DNA of 64,000 nucleotides from Bacillota bacterium (GCA_023397905.1 JAEWSZ010000002.1:21342-85341), one strand, 5' to 3'. Shown: positions 33,570-43,327, numbered from the stretch's first letter. The notes: generated by a model not told the origin, from the sequence alone. Translations and numbers: made by a program.

Positions 33570-34628
33570 ATGTCATATTCTGATGGAATTGCGGCGATCA
33601 ACCTGCAGATGCCCGGCAGGATTCCAAGGACGGAGTATTCTGCAAACAGGCACTGGCCACTGGTCAAGGAAGTCACCGGAATAGATGTTGATAATAGCAG
33701 CGATACGGAAACCATAAATAATGCGGTGAAAGCCTTTGAAAAAGCATGGAATTACGATCTGAGCTGGAGCACGGACGTATACAAGGAAATATTCGGAGAT
33801 TTGCGTACAAGTATGGGTCATGCGGCTTACCAGCAAGGGGGAACGGATTATGATAATAAAAAGTTCTGTCCATTTGAGGATGAAGACGATGTACTGGCCT
33901 TTGATCCGTTTAAAGCATATGGTGAGAGAAATATTGATGAAATAGTAAAAAATATTAATGACAATTTTAAACGCAAATCAGTTCTTCATGAAGATCAGGT
34001 CAACATGTCGGGTATTTATGTAAGCCTTGTATCAGGTCTTCTGGACATATTCGGATGGGATCTGCTTTTGACAGCCATGGGGGCTGACAAGGAAGGAGCC
34101 GGTCAGCTTGCAAACAGGTATTCGGACTGGATATTGCAGTATTTCAATGCGCTGGCGAAATGTGACTCTCCAATAATTATGGTACATGATGATATCGTAT
34201 GGACATCCGGCCCTTTTATAAGCAGGGACTGGTACGTGAAATATGTATTCGGCAATTATGAAAAGCTTTTTGAGCCACTGATAAAAAGCGGCAAGAAGAT
34301 ACTTTATACATCCGACGGCACATACACCGCATTCATTGACGATATAGCCGCGTGCGGTGTTAACGGGTTTGTTCTGGAACCTACCACGGATATGGGATAC
34401 ATGGCAAAAAAATATGGAAAGTCCCATGTGATAATCGGGAATGCCGACTGCAGGGTACTGACCTATGGAACGAAAGAAGAAATTTATAATGAAGTCAAAA
34501 GGTGCGTTGACATAGGCCGGGATTGCCCGGGGTATTTCATGGCCGTGGGAAATCATATTCCTTCCAGTGTCCCTGTACAGAACGCAATATATTACAACCA
34601 GGTATACCAGGAGCTTTCTGTCAGGTAG
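33570..34628 (+). CDS. Uroporphyrinogen decarboxylase-like (UroD superfamily) protein
   Basis: This 352-residue protein starts at ATG 33570; AAAGGAGGG sits just upstream, inside a longer frame opened by TTG 33549. The fold family is that of UroD and of the corrinoid methyltransferases MtaA/MtbA/CmuA: note YTSDGTYTAFIDDIAACGVN, FVLEPTTDMG and the ending GNHIPSSVPVQNAIYYNQVY. Where zinc methyltransferase relatives have a metal-binding His before SDG or CG, this protein has Thr, so zinc chemistry may differ. Haem synthesis is unlikely in this setting. UroD-like genes inside glycan operons are recurrent, but their function is not known to me. No corrinoid-protein gene is in the window. Confidence 0.8.
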   Translation: MSYSDGIAAINLQMPGRIPRTEYSANRHWPLVKEVTGIDVDNSSDTETINNAVKAFEKAWNYDLSWSTDVYKEIFGDLRTSMGHAAYQQGGTDYDNKKFCPFEDEDDVLAFDPFKAYGERNIDEIVKNINDNFKRKSVLHEDQVNMSGIYVSLVSGLLDIFGWDLLLTAMGADKEGAGQLANRYSDWILQYFNALAKCDSPIIMVHDDIVWTSGPFISRDWYVKYVFGNYEKLFEPLIKSGKKILYTSDGTYTAFIDDIAACGVNGFVLEPTTDMGYMAKKYGKSHVIIGNADCRVLTYGTKEEIYNEVKRCVDIGRDCPGYFMAVGNHIPSSVPVQNAIYYNQVYQELSVR

Positions 34629-34677
34629 AAATCGTTCGGGATTATTTAATAAATCCTTTAGAATCCGGGAGGTAAAA

Positions 34678-35703
34678 ATGACTTCTAATAAATTGTTTTT
34701 GGAAGATATCGAACCTTATTTGACCCCCTATAAACTGGGCAGGCCCGTGCTGGCAGGTTCCGGCCGGCCGGAAAGCTTTGATGCGATGGCTGTTGACTGC
34801 CCCTTTGTCTTTTATCACAATAACCGCTATTACATGCTGCATGTGGGCTATGACGGAAAGGGATATCAGACCGGGCTTGCTGTCAGCGATGATCTGATAA
34901 ATTGGAAGTCAAAGGGGGCCATACTTAAAAGGGAAGAGCACATGGGCTGGGATAAGGTAGGCGCCGCCGGTACATGGATTATCAAGGAAACCGATGATTT
35001 GCAGTCGCTGCCGGTGCTGAAAAAAATAGACGGGAAGTACTGGATGATATATCATTCATATCCCGATGAAGGCTATGAGAACGGCGCGGCACAAATGGGA
35101 CTGGCGTGGACGGAAGATGAGAGCCTGATGGAATGGCACAGGCTGCCCGACCCGGTATTCTCCTGCAAGGACGGGGCAGGCTGGGAAAAGGGCGGCCTCT
35201 ATAAAGCGTGCATAATAGAAGAGCAGGGTACCTATTACCTTTTTTACAATGCAAAAAACAACACGTACAGCCCATGGATAGAACAAACCGGAGTCGCCTT
35301 CTCAAAGGATCTGATAAGATGGGAGCGGTATGAGGGAAATCCCGTAATGAAAGTCAGGGGGAACACCTGGGAGAGCAAATTCTGCTCCGACCCCTGTGTA
35401 CTGCGCGATGGAGGCAAGTGGCTTATGATGTATTTCGGCTATGACGGAAAGCACGCACAGAACGGAATTGCCGTGTCTGAGGACCTGGTGCATTGGTTAA
35501 AGTATCCGGAGCCTGTTTTATGCCATGGCAAACCGGACGAGATAGACGAACACCATGCCCATAAGCCGTCGGTCATAAAAAAGGACGGAGTGCTGTACCA
35601 CTTTTACTGCGCCTGCAGAAAAGGCATGGAAGGCGATCCTACAATAAATCTTTCAAATTCTTTCAGATGCATTTCGGTAGCCGCTTCAAAGCCATTAAAA
35701 TAA
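34678..35703 (+). CDS. Five-bladed beta-propeller glycosidase (GH43/GH32/GH117/GH130-like)
   Basis: This 341-residue protein starts at ATG 34678 behind GGGAGG; the frame is open further left but overlaps the upstream gene. Repeated blades of the form (P)-hydrophobic-Y/W-(G)-x-YYMLHVGYDG, KYWMIYHSYPDEG, TYYLFYNAKNN, KWLMMYFGYDG and VLYHFYCACRKG are typical of beta-propeller glycosidases and phosphorylases. An acidic residue in each early blade (AVDCPFVFYHN, SDPCVLRDGG) fits the shared catalytic arrangement. The exact family cannot be chosen by eye. It is cytoplasmic and lies between the UroD-like gene and a rhamnosidase. Confidence 0.78.
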   Translation: MTSNKLFLEDIEPYLTPYKLGRPVLAGSGRPESFDAMAVDCPFVFYHNNRYYMLHVGYDGKGYQTGLAVSDDLINWKSKGAILKREEHMGWDKVGAAGTWIIKETDDLQSLPVLKKIDGKYWMIYHSYPDEGYENGAAQMGLAWTEDESLMEWHRLPDPVFSCKDGAGWEKGGLYKACIIEEQGTYYLFYNAKNNTYSPWIEQTGVAFSKDLIRWERYEGNPVMKVRGNTWESKFCSDPCVLRDGGKWLMMYFGYDGKHAQNGIAVSEDLVHWLKYPEPVLCHGKPDEIDEHHAHKPSVIKKDGVLYHFYCACRKGMEGDPTINLSNSFRCISVAASKPLK

Positions 35704-35810
35704 ATGGAGACATGAGGGTGAAAGAAATTTAAAAGAATTGTAAAGGGGGACCGGGCCAATGCACATTATTTCATGAGGTTTTATGCAAGAGATGGGGCAT
35801 GGGCATATAG

Positions 35811-38519
35811 ATGAAGAACGCAAAAATATCAGAAATGATTCATAAGGTTATAAATTTAAAAGTGGAATACGCAAAAGAACCGGCAGGTATAGAGAAGAAA
35901 ACCCCCGGGCTTAGCTGGCAAAATGCTTCAGAAGCACGTTCCTGGACACAGTCGGCATATCAGATAGCAGTATTTTCAAATGCGGAAGACCTGTCAAATG
36001 ATTCGGGAGCCGTGTGGGACAGCGGCAAGGTTATATCAAATAAATCAATAAATATCCTCTATGAAGGCAAAAGGCTTGAGAGCGGGCGCAGCTACTACTG
36101 GAGGGTGCGCACCTGGGATAAGGAAGACAGGCCTTCCGGGTACAGCGAACCGGGCCTCTGGGAAATGGGACTGATGAACCTGGAGGATTGGAAGGCCAAA
36201 TGGATCGGCATGCCGGAAGAAAGTCAGACCATTCCCGTTTTCCGTCATGGATTCCATATCAGAAAAGATATCAGGAGGGCAAGGATTTATGTTTGCGGCC
36301 TTGGCCATTATGAGCTTTTTTTAAACGGGGAAAAAGCAGGTGACTGTGTACTGGATCCGGGATGGACAAATTACAGCAGGAGCTGCCTTTATTCCATATA
36401 TGATGTTTCAGACCTGATAAGGCAGGGACAGAACGCGTTGGGCATAATGCTGGGCAACGGCATGTTCAATGTGGTGAAAGGACAGAGATATGTGAAATAC
36501 GAGGGCAGTTTCGGAAAACCCAGATTTATTTTACAGCTGCACCTTGAATATATGGATGGCACCTCCGGCTATGTGCTGAGCGGCGAAAACTGGAAAATGG
36601 CTCCGGGGCCAATTACATTTTCCTGTACCTATGGGGGAGAGGATTACGATGCCGGAAGGGAAATAAAGGGCTGGAGCTATGCGGACTTCAAAGAGGACGA
36701 TATGTGGAAGGCGGCCATCCTGGTATCTTCGCCGGGGGGAAGGCTGAAATGGCAGAGCAACCCGCCTGTAAAAGTGATGAAAAGCTTTGAACCGGTTTCA
36801 GTCAAACAGCCAAAACCAGGCGTTTATATTTATGATTTCGGACAGAATTTTTCAGGCTGGGTAAAAATAGCTGTCAAAGGTTCCAATGGAGCCCGGATCA
36901 GGCTGACTCCCGCTGAAATACTCACAAAAGACGGGCTGGCCTGTCAAAAACACACGGGTGATCCCCATTACTACATCTATACTCTGAAAGGCGGATCCAC
37001 AGAGAGCTGGAGCCCCAGGTTTACATATTACGGATTCCGTTATATGCAGGTGGAAGGCGCTGTGCCGGAATTTGAAAGTACTGATGAAAATCCGGATAAA
37101 AAGCCCGTAATAAAACGGTTTGAGGGGCAGATGCTGTATCCGGATGTTCAAACCGCCGGAGAATTTCAATGCTCGGATACCATGTTTAATAAAATCCATG
37201 AAATTATCAATATGGCAATACTGAGCAATATGAAAAGCATACTGACCGACTGCCCTCATCGTGAGAAGCTTGGCTGGATGGAGCAGACACATCTCATCGG
37301 GCCGGCCATAATGTACAACTATGATGTGCACAGCCTTTATGAAAAAATAATGGAGGATATCCGGGAAGCCCAGCTGGACAATGGTCTGGTACCTGATACT
37401 GTACCTGAGTACGTTGTCTTTAAATCCAATGAGGGATATAGGGATTCGCCGGAATGGGGAAGCGCAAGTATTATCAATCCATGGTATATGTACAAAAAGT
37501 ATGGTGACCTGGAAATTCTCCGCAATTATTACGATATCATGTGCAAATACCTTGATTATCTTGCTTCCAGGGCAACTCACAATGTTCTTCACCATGGCTT
37601 GGGTGACTGGCTGGATGTAGGGCCAAATCCTCCGTTTTCACAAAATACGCCTAATTCTGTCACGGCAACGGCAATCTATTATTACGATATATCCATATTG
37701 GAAAAGGTCGCCAGATTGCTGGAGAAGGAAGAGGACGCCAAAAGGTTTTCCGAATTGGGTGAACAGGTGAAAAACGCCTTTAATATTGAATTCTTTGATA
37801 ACCAGACCTTCAGATATTCAAACGGCAGCCAGACTTCAAACGGAATGGCCCTCTATATGGAGCTGGCAGAAGAGGCCTACAGGGAAAAAGTCTTAAACAT
37901 GCTGATAAAGGATATCCGTGTCAGGGGAGATCACACTACGGCGGGAGATGTGGGCCATCCGTATGTACTTGCCGCACTGGCAAAGTACGGAAGGCCGGAT
38001 GTTATTTCGGATATGCTGGAAAAAGAGGATCACCCCAGCTACGGATATCAGGTGAAAAACGGAGCTACCGCATTGTGCGAGGAATGGGACGGGCCGGATC
38101 CGGAGGGGCCTCACGGCTCACAAAACCATTTGATGCTGGGAAGCGCCGACGAATGGTTTTACAGTGAACTGGCAGGAATCAGGACCATCAGGAGCGGCAA
38201 TGAGCTTGATCTGATCACCATAAAGCCCTATTTTGCAGAGCATGTGGAATGGGTCAAGACATACCATGAACATCCATATGGCAGGATCGGGGTGGTGTGG
38301 AAGAAAACCGGCATTAAGGACAATATTGAGCTGGAGGTCACTTTGCCGGCCAATACCCGCGGCATTATTAAACTACCCTGCCGGTATACCGGAAATATCA
38401 CCGAGGACGGTAAGCCGCTTGGCCTGACAGGTGACGTGAAAATATCCGGAGAGCAGGAAGGCTGTGTTGTATTAAATGCAGGTTCAGGAAAGTATACCTT
38501 TGCCATGGGCAATGTTTAG
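35811..38519 (+). CDS. Alpha-L-rhamnosidase, GH78
   Basis: This 902-residue multidomain enzyme begins at ATG 35811; an in-frame TAG precedes it. N-terminal fibronectin-like and beta-sandwich domains (SYYWRVRTWDKE, then KWIGMPEE, and the lectin-like ELFLNGEKAG ... DPGWTNYS) lead into an (alpha/alpha)6 catalytic barrel. The catalytic segment reads TDCPHREKLGWMEQ: the Asp and Glu of the DCPxRE motif are kept, while the later GD is replaced by EQ, a known-looking subfamily variant. The second catalytic Glu region is LCEEWDGPD. It releases terminal alpha-L-rhamnose. No signal peptide, so it acts on imported material. Confidence 0.93.
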   Translation: MKNAKISEMIHKVINLKVEYAKEPAGIEKKTPGLSWQNASEARSWTQSAYQIAVFSNAEDLSNDSGAVWDSGKVISNKSINILYEGKRLESGRSYYWRVRTWDKEDRPSGYSEPGLWEMGLMNLEDWKAKWIGMPEESQTIPVFRHGFHIRKDIRRARIYVCGLGHYELFLNGEKAGDCVLDPGWTNYSRSCLYSIYDVSDLIRQGQNALGIMLGNGMFNVVKGQRYVKYEGSFGKPRFILQLHLEYMDGTSGYVLSGENWKMAPGPITFSCTYGGEDYDAGREIKGWSYADFKEDDMWKAAILVSSPGGRLKWQSNPPVKVMKSFEPVSVKQPKPGVYIYDFGQNFSGWVKIAVKGSNGARIRLTPAEILTKDGLACQKHTGDPHYYIYTLKGGSTESWSPRFTYYGFRYMQVEGAVPEFESTDENPDKKPVIKRFEGQMLYPDVQTAGEFQCSDTMFNKIHEIINMAILSNMKSILTDCPHREKLGWMEQTHLIGPAIMYNYDVHSLYEKIMEDIREAQLDNGLVPDTVPEYVVFKSNEGYRDSPEWGSASIINPWYMYKKYGDLEILRNYYDIMCKYLDYLASRATHNVLHHGLGDWLDVGPNPPFSQNTPNSVTATAIYYYDISILEKVARLLEKEEDAKRFSELGEQVKNAFNIEFFDNQTFRYSNGSQTSNGMALYMELAEEAYREKVLNMLIKDIRVRGDHTTAGDVGHPYVLAALAKYGRPDVISDMLEKEDHPSYGYQVKNGATALCEEWDGPDPEGPHGSQNHLMLGSADEWFYSELAGIRTIRSGNELDLITIKPYFAEHVEWVKTYHEHPYGRIGVVWKKTGIKDNIELEVTLPANTRGIIKLPCRYTGNITEDGKPLGLTGDVKISGEQEGCVVLNAGSGKYTFAMGNV

Positions 38520-38546
38520 CGTATGGGAATTTTAATATCTTTTACC

Positions 38547-38587
38547 AAAGTCAATTACGGTTTTAAAGCCTTCGCCTTCCAGGCGAA
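38547..38587. repeat. Dispersed intergenic hairpin, copy B
   Basis: AAAGTCAATTACGGTT at 38547-38562 is shared with copy C. It is followed by a 7-bp hairpin TTCGCCT / AGGCGAA (38571-38587). It lies in the 149-base gap between GH78 and the GH106-like gene. Confidence 0.55.
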
Positions 38588-38668
38588 TATTGCTGAGGTT
38601 GAATAATACGTTGGAAAATATCAATTAAAGAAATTCCTATATGTGGGGTTTGGAAAAGGAGCGGTGAA

Positions 38669-41299
38669 ATGGACAAAAACTTGCGTGAAGTGTTGGAAGA
38701 TAAAGAGGGCAACTACCTTTTCCCTTTTTTGTGGATGCACGGTGAGGAAGAAGCCATTTTAAGGGAAGAGGTAAGGCGTATCCATGAAGCGGGTATCAGC
38801 GCCATATGCCTTGAATCACGGCCCCACCCTGATTTCGCAGGCCCGGGCTGGTGGAGGGATGTAGATATAATTTTAAGCGAAGCCAAAAGAAGAGATATGA
38901 AAATATGGATTCTGGATGACTATAAATTTCCAACGGGATACGCAAACGGCCGCATTAAAGAGCTGTATCCGGAAAAAGGCAAGCTTTATCTCCATGAAAA
39001 ACATGTGGATGCTGTGGGACCTATGAAGGAAGCCTCATTTCTGGTGGGTGAATGGCTTGAAGCGGGAGACAGCCTGCTGGCGGTAATTGCTTCAAAAAAG
39101 ACGGGAATTGAGGATCGTGTGGATGAAACCCTGCTGGATGTGACTCACAAGGTACAGGATGGAGTTCTGTATTGGGATATACCTGAGGGGCAGTGGAGGG
39201 TGTTTATAATATTCACCGGACGGAACGGAGGCGGAAGGGAAAACTATATCAATCCCATCGATGCTGAGTCGGTGAAAATTCTCATTGAGGCGGTATATGA
39301 GCCGCATTACAGCCGTTACGGGGATGAATTCGGGAAAACTCTTGTGGGTTTCTTCTCGGATGAGCCTGAGATGGGAAACATAAAAGGATATAATTTCAAC
39401 GATTCCATAGGCCGTAAAATGATGCCGCTGCCCTGGAGCGGGGAAATGCCGGAACTGATGTCCGGAGCACTCGGGGAGGATTTCAGGCGCTGTCTGCCAT
39501 GCCTGTGGTTTGAAGCCGGAAGCATGACTCCCGTAGCAAGATATAAATATATGGATATTATTACTTCGCTGTACGACCGGAATTTTACCCGGCAGCTTTC
39601 CGGCTGGTGCCATAAACACGGGATGGAGTATATAGGCCATATTATAGAAGACGACAACTCCCATGCCAGATTGGGATGCAGCACTGGACACTATTTCAGA
39701 AGCCTGATGGGACAGGATATGGCAGGGGTGGATGTGGTGTCACAGCAGATCATGCCGGGACAGGACAGCCCCAGCCATCAATGGGTAATGGGAGCGTGGG
39801 ACGGAGAGTTCTTTCACTATGGACTTGCAAAAATGGCCAGTTCCCTGGGGCATATAGACCCTGCCAAAAAAGGGAGGACAATGTGTGAGCTGTACGGCGC
39901 ATACGGGTGGATGGAAGGTCTCAGGCTGATGAAATGGCTCAGCGACCACATGCTTGTCAGAGGTGTCAACAGGTTTGTGCCACATTCATTTTCTCCCCAT
40001 GAATTCCCTGATCCGGACTGCCCGCCCCATTTCTATGCAAGGGGTCATAATGCCCAGTACAGGTATTACGGCATATTGAATAAATACATGAACCGCGTTT
40101 CCCATCTTTTGAGCGGCGGGACACATATTGCTCCGGCGGCAGTACTGTACCATGCCGAGGCCGAGTGGAGCGGAGATTATATGCTTTTTCAGAAGCCTGT
40201 AAGGGAATTGGCAAGAGCCCAGATTGACTGTGATATAATTCCTGCCGACTTGCTGTCGCCGGGGAATGAGAACAAGGCCTGCATAAAGGACGGCAGAATG
40301 GTTGTGAATAATGAAGAATACCAGTGCCTGATTGTGCCCTGCAGCCGTTATATTCCTTCGGCGGTGGCCCGGTTTTCCGCAGAGGCATGCGAAAAGGGAT
40401 TTAAGATAATTTTTATTGATAAACTGCCTGAAGGATTATGCGACGAAAACGATCCGGCAGTCTGCGGCGAAATCCTCAAGGGACTGGACCGTTGTGCTGT
40501 CGTGCCCTTAAGTGATCTGGCAGGCTGTCTGGATAAAATGAAAATGTATGACATAAAGCTCTCCGAGTCTCATCCATATTTGCGGTACTATCACTACTTC
40601 AGGGACAAGAGCCATTATTACATGTTCTTCAATGAGCATCCCTATGACGCAATAAACACGGATATATATATCCCTTTGGCAGATACGGACAAAGCATATG
40701 TTTACCGGGCCCTTGACGGGGTTCTTGAGCCGGCCGGCGCTGAGAAGTATAAAAACGGCATGCTGTACCGCCTGGAACTCTCACATTACCAATCTGTAAT
40801 CCTTGTTATGGGAGAGGTGGATAAAAAGTATATATCAAACCGCAATGTGCGGGCCGCCGGATTAAATACCGGAAATATGTGTACTGTAAATGGCCCGTGG
40901 AAATTTTATACTGCCTCGGCATTGGAATATCCTGATTTCTCATACAGATTGGAAACGGATAAGCTTTTTAATGTAACATCACCGGCATTCGACCCGGAAT
41001 TTGCGGGAACCATGAGATATGAAACCGCATTCCGGCCGGAGAAAAGCGGGGGAAGGCTTGTGCTGGATATGGAAAATGTCTATGAAACGGCGGAGGTTTG
41101 GGTCAATGGAGTCAATGCCGGGACTAAAATATGTCCCCCGTATAAATTTGATATTACGGATATGATTAAAGAGGGAGAAAATCAGCTCAGGATCGATGTG
41201 ACCAATAATATGGGAATGCGGCAGAGGGACAGGCATTCGAAGTTCTCAGCGCTTGAACCCTCGGGGCTTCTGGGACCTGTGAGGATTATCACAGGGTGA
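38669..41299 (+). CDS. GH106-like glycoside hydrolase, probable alpha-L-rhamnosidase
   Basis: This 876-residue cytoplasmic protein starts at ATG 38669 behind AAAGGAG. The N-terminal half is a TIM-barrel-like region with FFSDEPEMGN and YIGHIIEDDN as likely active-site strands. The C-terminus carries a galactose-binding-like beta-sandwich (VYETAEVWVNGVNAGTKICP, then NQLRIDVTNN), as in GH106 and GH2-related enzymes. This build matches GH106 alpha-L-rhamnosidases, but the family call is from pattern memory only. Together with GH78 it would give two rhamnose-releasing enzymes for different linkages. Confidence 0.65.
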   Translation: MDKNLREVLEDKEGNYLFPFLWMHGEEEAILREEVRRIHEAGISAICLESRPHPDFAGPGWWRDVDIILSEAKRRDMKIWILDDYKFPTGYANGRIKELYPEKGKLYLHEKHVDAVGPMKEASFLVGEWLEAGDSLLAVIASKKTGIEDRVDETLLDVTHKVQDGVLYWDIPEGQWRVFIIFTGRNGGGRENYINPIDAESVKILIEAVYEPHYSRYGDEFGKTLVGFFSDEPEMGNIKGYNFNDSIGRKMMPLPWSGEMPELMSGALGEDFRRCLPCLWFEAGSMTPVARYKYMDIITSLYDRNFTRQLSGWCHKHGMEYIGHIIEDDNSHARLGCSTGHYFRSLMGQDMAGVDVVSQQIMPGQDSPSHQWVMGAWDGEFFHYGLAKMASSLGHIDPAKKGRTMCELYGAYGWMEGLRLMKWLSDHMLVRGVNRFVPHSFSPHEFPDPDCPPHFYARGHNAQYRYYGILNKYMNRVSHLLSGGTHIAPAAVLYHAEAEWSGDYMLFQKPVRELARAQIDCDIIPADLLSPGNENKACIKDGRMVVNNEEYQCLIVPCSRYIPSAVARFSAEACEKGFKIIFIDKLPEGLCDENDPAVCGEILKGLDRCAVVPLSDLAGCLDKMKMYDIKLSESHPYLRYYHYFRDKSHYYMFFNEHPYDAINTDIYIPLADTDKAYVYRALDGVLEPAGAEKYKNGMLYRLELSHYQSVILVMGEVDKKYISNRNVRAAGLNTGNMCTVNGPWKFYTASALEYPDFSYRLETDKLFNVTSPAFDPEFAGTMRYETAFRPEKSGGRLVLDMENVYETAEVWVNGVNAGTKICPPYKFDITDMIKEGENQLRIDVTNNMGMRQRDRHSKFSALEPSGLLGPVRIITG

Positions 41300-41384
41300 G
41301 CTGGTAAGCAACACGGACAGAGGACTGCAGGAAGTCTCCTGTTAACAATACATGGCGATTTACAGAGAAAAGGGGTTCGTGATA

Positions 41385-42650
41385 ATGTGCAATTCGGACG
41401 GCAAAATGCAATGGTTTCGGGAAGCAAGATACGGTATGTTCATACATTGGGGCTTATATGCAATTCCTGCCGGAAAGTGGAATGAAAAAATCATTCCTTT
41501 CGGAAGTGAATGGATTATGAAAAACGCCCGCATCCCCGTGGCAAAATATAAGGAGCTTGCAGAAATATTCAATCCCACATCTTTCAACGCACGGCAGTGG
41601 GTCAAACTGGCAGCGGATTCAGGAATGAAATATCTGGTGTTCACTGCAAAGCATGTTGACGGGTTCGCCCTATACGACTCCCAGGCGTCGGACTTCAATA
41701 TTGTAAAGGCGTCTCCATTTGGAAGGGATGTTGTGAAAGAACTTGTGGAGGAATGTAAGGCACAGGGAATAGTGTTCTGTCTGTATTATTCCCAGTACCA
41801 GGATTGGGAGGATCCCGACGGCAACGGGAATGACTGGGATTTCGATCCGGAAAAGAAGGATTTTAAGCGCTACTTCCACGGCAAGGTAAAGCCGCAGATA
41901 AAAGAACTTCTCACAAATTACGGCCCCATAGGGCTTCTATGGTTTGATACGCCTTATGAAATGCCAAAGGAGTATTGTGAGGAACTGGTAGAGCTTGTGA
42001 GAACCATACAGCCGGATTGCCTTATAAATGGAAGAGTCGGATACTACCTTGGCGATTTCAGGGAAATGGGCGATAACAGCATACCCTTGACCTCCTTTTA
42101 CTGCGATTGGGAAACTCCCATGACGCTGAATGATACATGGGGCTATAAGGATTATGACCATAACTTCAAATCACCTGAAAAAGTGATCGATATGCTAACA
42201 GATATCACAGGAAAGTACGGCAATTTTTTGTTGAATGTAGGGCCCGATGCACAAGGGAACATTCCGCCGGAAAGTGCCGGGATACTTAAAACTGTTGGAA
42301 AGTGGCTGGAGATTAACGGAGAATCGGTGTATGGGACTGAGCCTTTTCCGGATTTGCCGTATAAACTTGACTGGGGAAGGTTTACATATAAAAAAGGAAA
42401 ATTATATATGCATATATTTGAGTGGCCGTCATTTCCCCATGAAATTCTGGTATATGGGTTTAAAACACCTGTAAAAAAAGCGTACCTGTTATCAGACAGG
42501 GAGAGGAAGCCGTTAAAGGTTATTCATACGTTTGAAATCGGGCGTGATCAGTACAGGCTCAGAGTGGCTGTGCCTGAAAAGCCCATAGATGAACCGGATA
42601 CGGTGGTTGTCCTGGAACTGGACGGAGAACCGGAGGTCTATAACACATAG
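41385..42650 (+). CDS. Alpha-L-fucosidase, GH29 (copy 2)
   Basis: This 421-residue GH29 enzyme is colinear with and highly similar to the one at 32269-33534. ATG 41385 gives exactly the same length and N-terminal register; an in-frame ATG at 41352 would add 11 unmatched residues. KMQWFREARYGMFIHWGLYA, TAKHVDGFALYDS and LLWFDTP with nucleophile candidate Asp188 are present. One active-site-region change is visible: TAKHHDGF in copy 1 is TAKHVDGF here. The two copies may act on different fucosyl linkages. The aldolase ribosome site AGGAGG begins in its last codon and overlaps the TAG stop. Confidence 0.92.
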   Translation: MCNSDGKMQWFREARYGMFIHWGLYAIPAGKWNEKIIPFGSEWIMKNARIPVAKYKELAEIFNPTSFNARQWVKLAADSGMKYLVFTAKHVDGFALYDSQASDFNIVKASPFGRDVVKELVEECKAQGIVFCLYYSQYQDWEDPDGNGNDWDFDPEKKDFKRYFHGKVKPQIKELLTNYGPIGLLWFDTPYEMPKEYCEELVELVRTIQPDCLINGRVGYYLGDFREMGDNSIPLTSFYCDWETPMTLNDTWGYKDYDHNFKSPEKVIDMLTDITGKYGNFLLNVGPDAQGNIPPESAGILKTVGKWLEINGESVYGTEPFPDLPYKLDWGRFTYKKGKLYMHIFEWPSFPHEILVYGFKTPVKKAYLLSDRERKPLKVIHTFEIGRDQYRLRVAVPEKPIDEPDTVVVLELDGEPEVYNT

Positions 42651-42662
42651 GAGGTGAAAAAA

Positions 42663-43316
42663 TTGAAGGAAAAAACCATAAAAGCAATTCTTGAAAATAA
42701 AATAATCGCAATAGTAAGAAATATCAGCCCCTATAAGGTGCTTCCGCTGGCACAGGCTTTATATGACGGAGGGATAAGATTGGTGGAGGTGACCTTTAAT
42801 CAGGCTCATGAAAATGGAGAAGATGAAACGGCCGGAATTATAAAAAAGCTGAATGAACAATTGGGGGACAGGATGTGTATAGGCGCAGGCACTGTCATGA
42901 CGGTCCGGCAGGCTAAAATAGCCTTTGATTCCGGTGCGGAATATCTCATCTCGCCCAATACGGATATAGAAGTTATAAAAAAAGCCGGCGACCTGGGGAT
43001 TGAATCAATACCCGGCGCGCTCACTCCTTCGGAAGCGGTTCTGGCACACAATAACGGCGCGGACTTCGTAAAACTTTTTCCTGCGGGGGAATTGGGAACC
43101 GACTATATAAAGGCGCTGATGGCTCCCTTGAATCACATATCCTTTTTAGCCGTGGGCGGAATAGATACGGACAATATCCGGCAGTTTCAAGCTCTCGGAA
43201 TAAAGGGGTTCGGCATAGGTTCAAACATTGTTAAAGCGTCACTGGTGAACCAGGATAAATACGCTGACATAGCTTTGCTTGCAAGCAAATTTGTACAAAA
43301 TATAAAAATGGAATGA
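42663..43316 (+). CDS. eda: 2-keto-3-deoxy-6-phospho-(gluconate/galactonate) aldolase
   Basis: This 217-residue class I aldolase has the KDPG/KHG aldolase fold. TTG 42663 is preferred because AGGAGG (42649-42654) gives 8-base spacing, while GTG 42654 overlaps it. The Schiff-base lysine is Lys137 in FVKLFPAGE; RLVEVTFN carries the proton-shuttling Glu. It splits the phosphorylated 2-keto-3-deoxy acid to pyruvate and glyceraldehyde-3-phosphate. With kdgK and dgoD directly downstream it forms the lower half of a De Ley-Doudoroff route, so KDPGal may be its true substrate. Confidence 0.9.
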   Translation: MKEKTIKAILENKIIAIVRNISPYKVLPLAQALYDGGIRLVEVTFNQAHENGEDETAGIIKKLNEQLGDRMCIGAGTVMTVRQAKIAFDSGAEYLISPNTDIEVIKKAGDLGIESIPGALTPSEAVLAHNNGADFVKLFPAGELGTDYIKALMAPLNHISFLAVGGIDTDNIRQFQALGIKGFGIGSNIVKASLVNQDKYADIALLASKFVQNIKME

Positions 43317-43327
43317 GGTGTTTGGAA

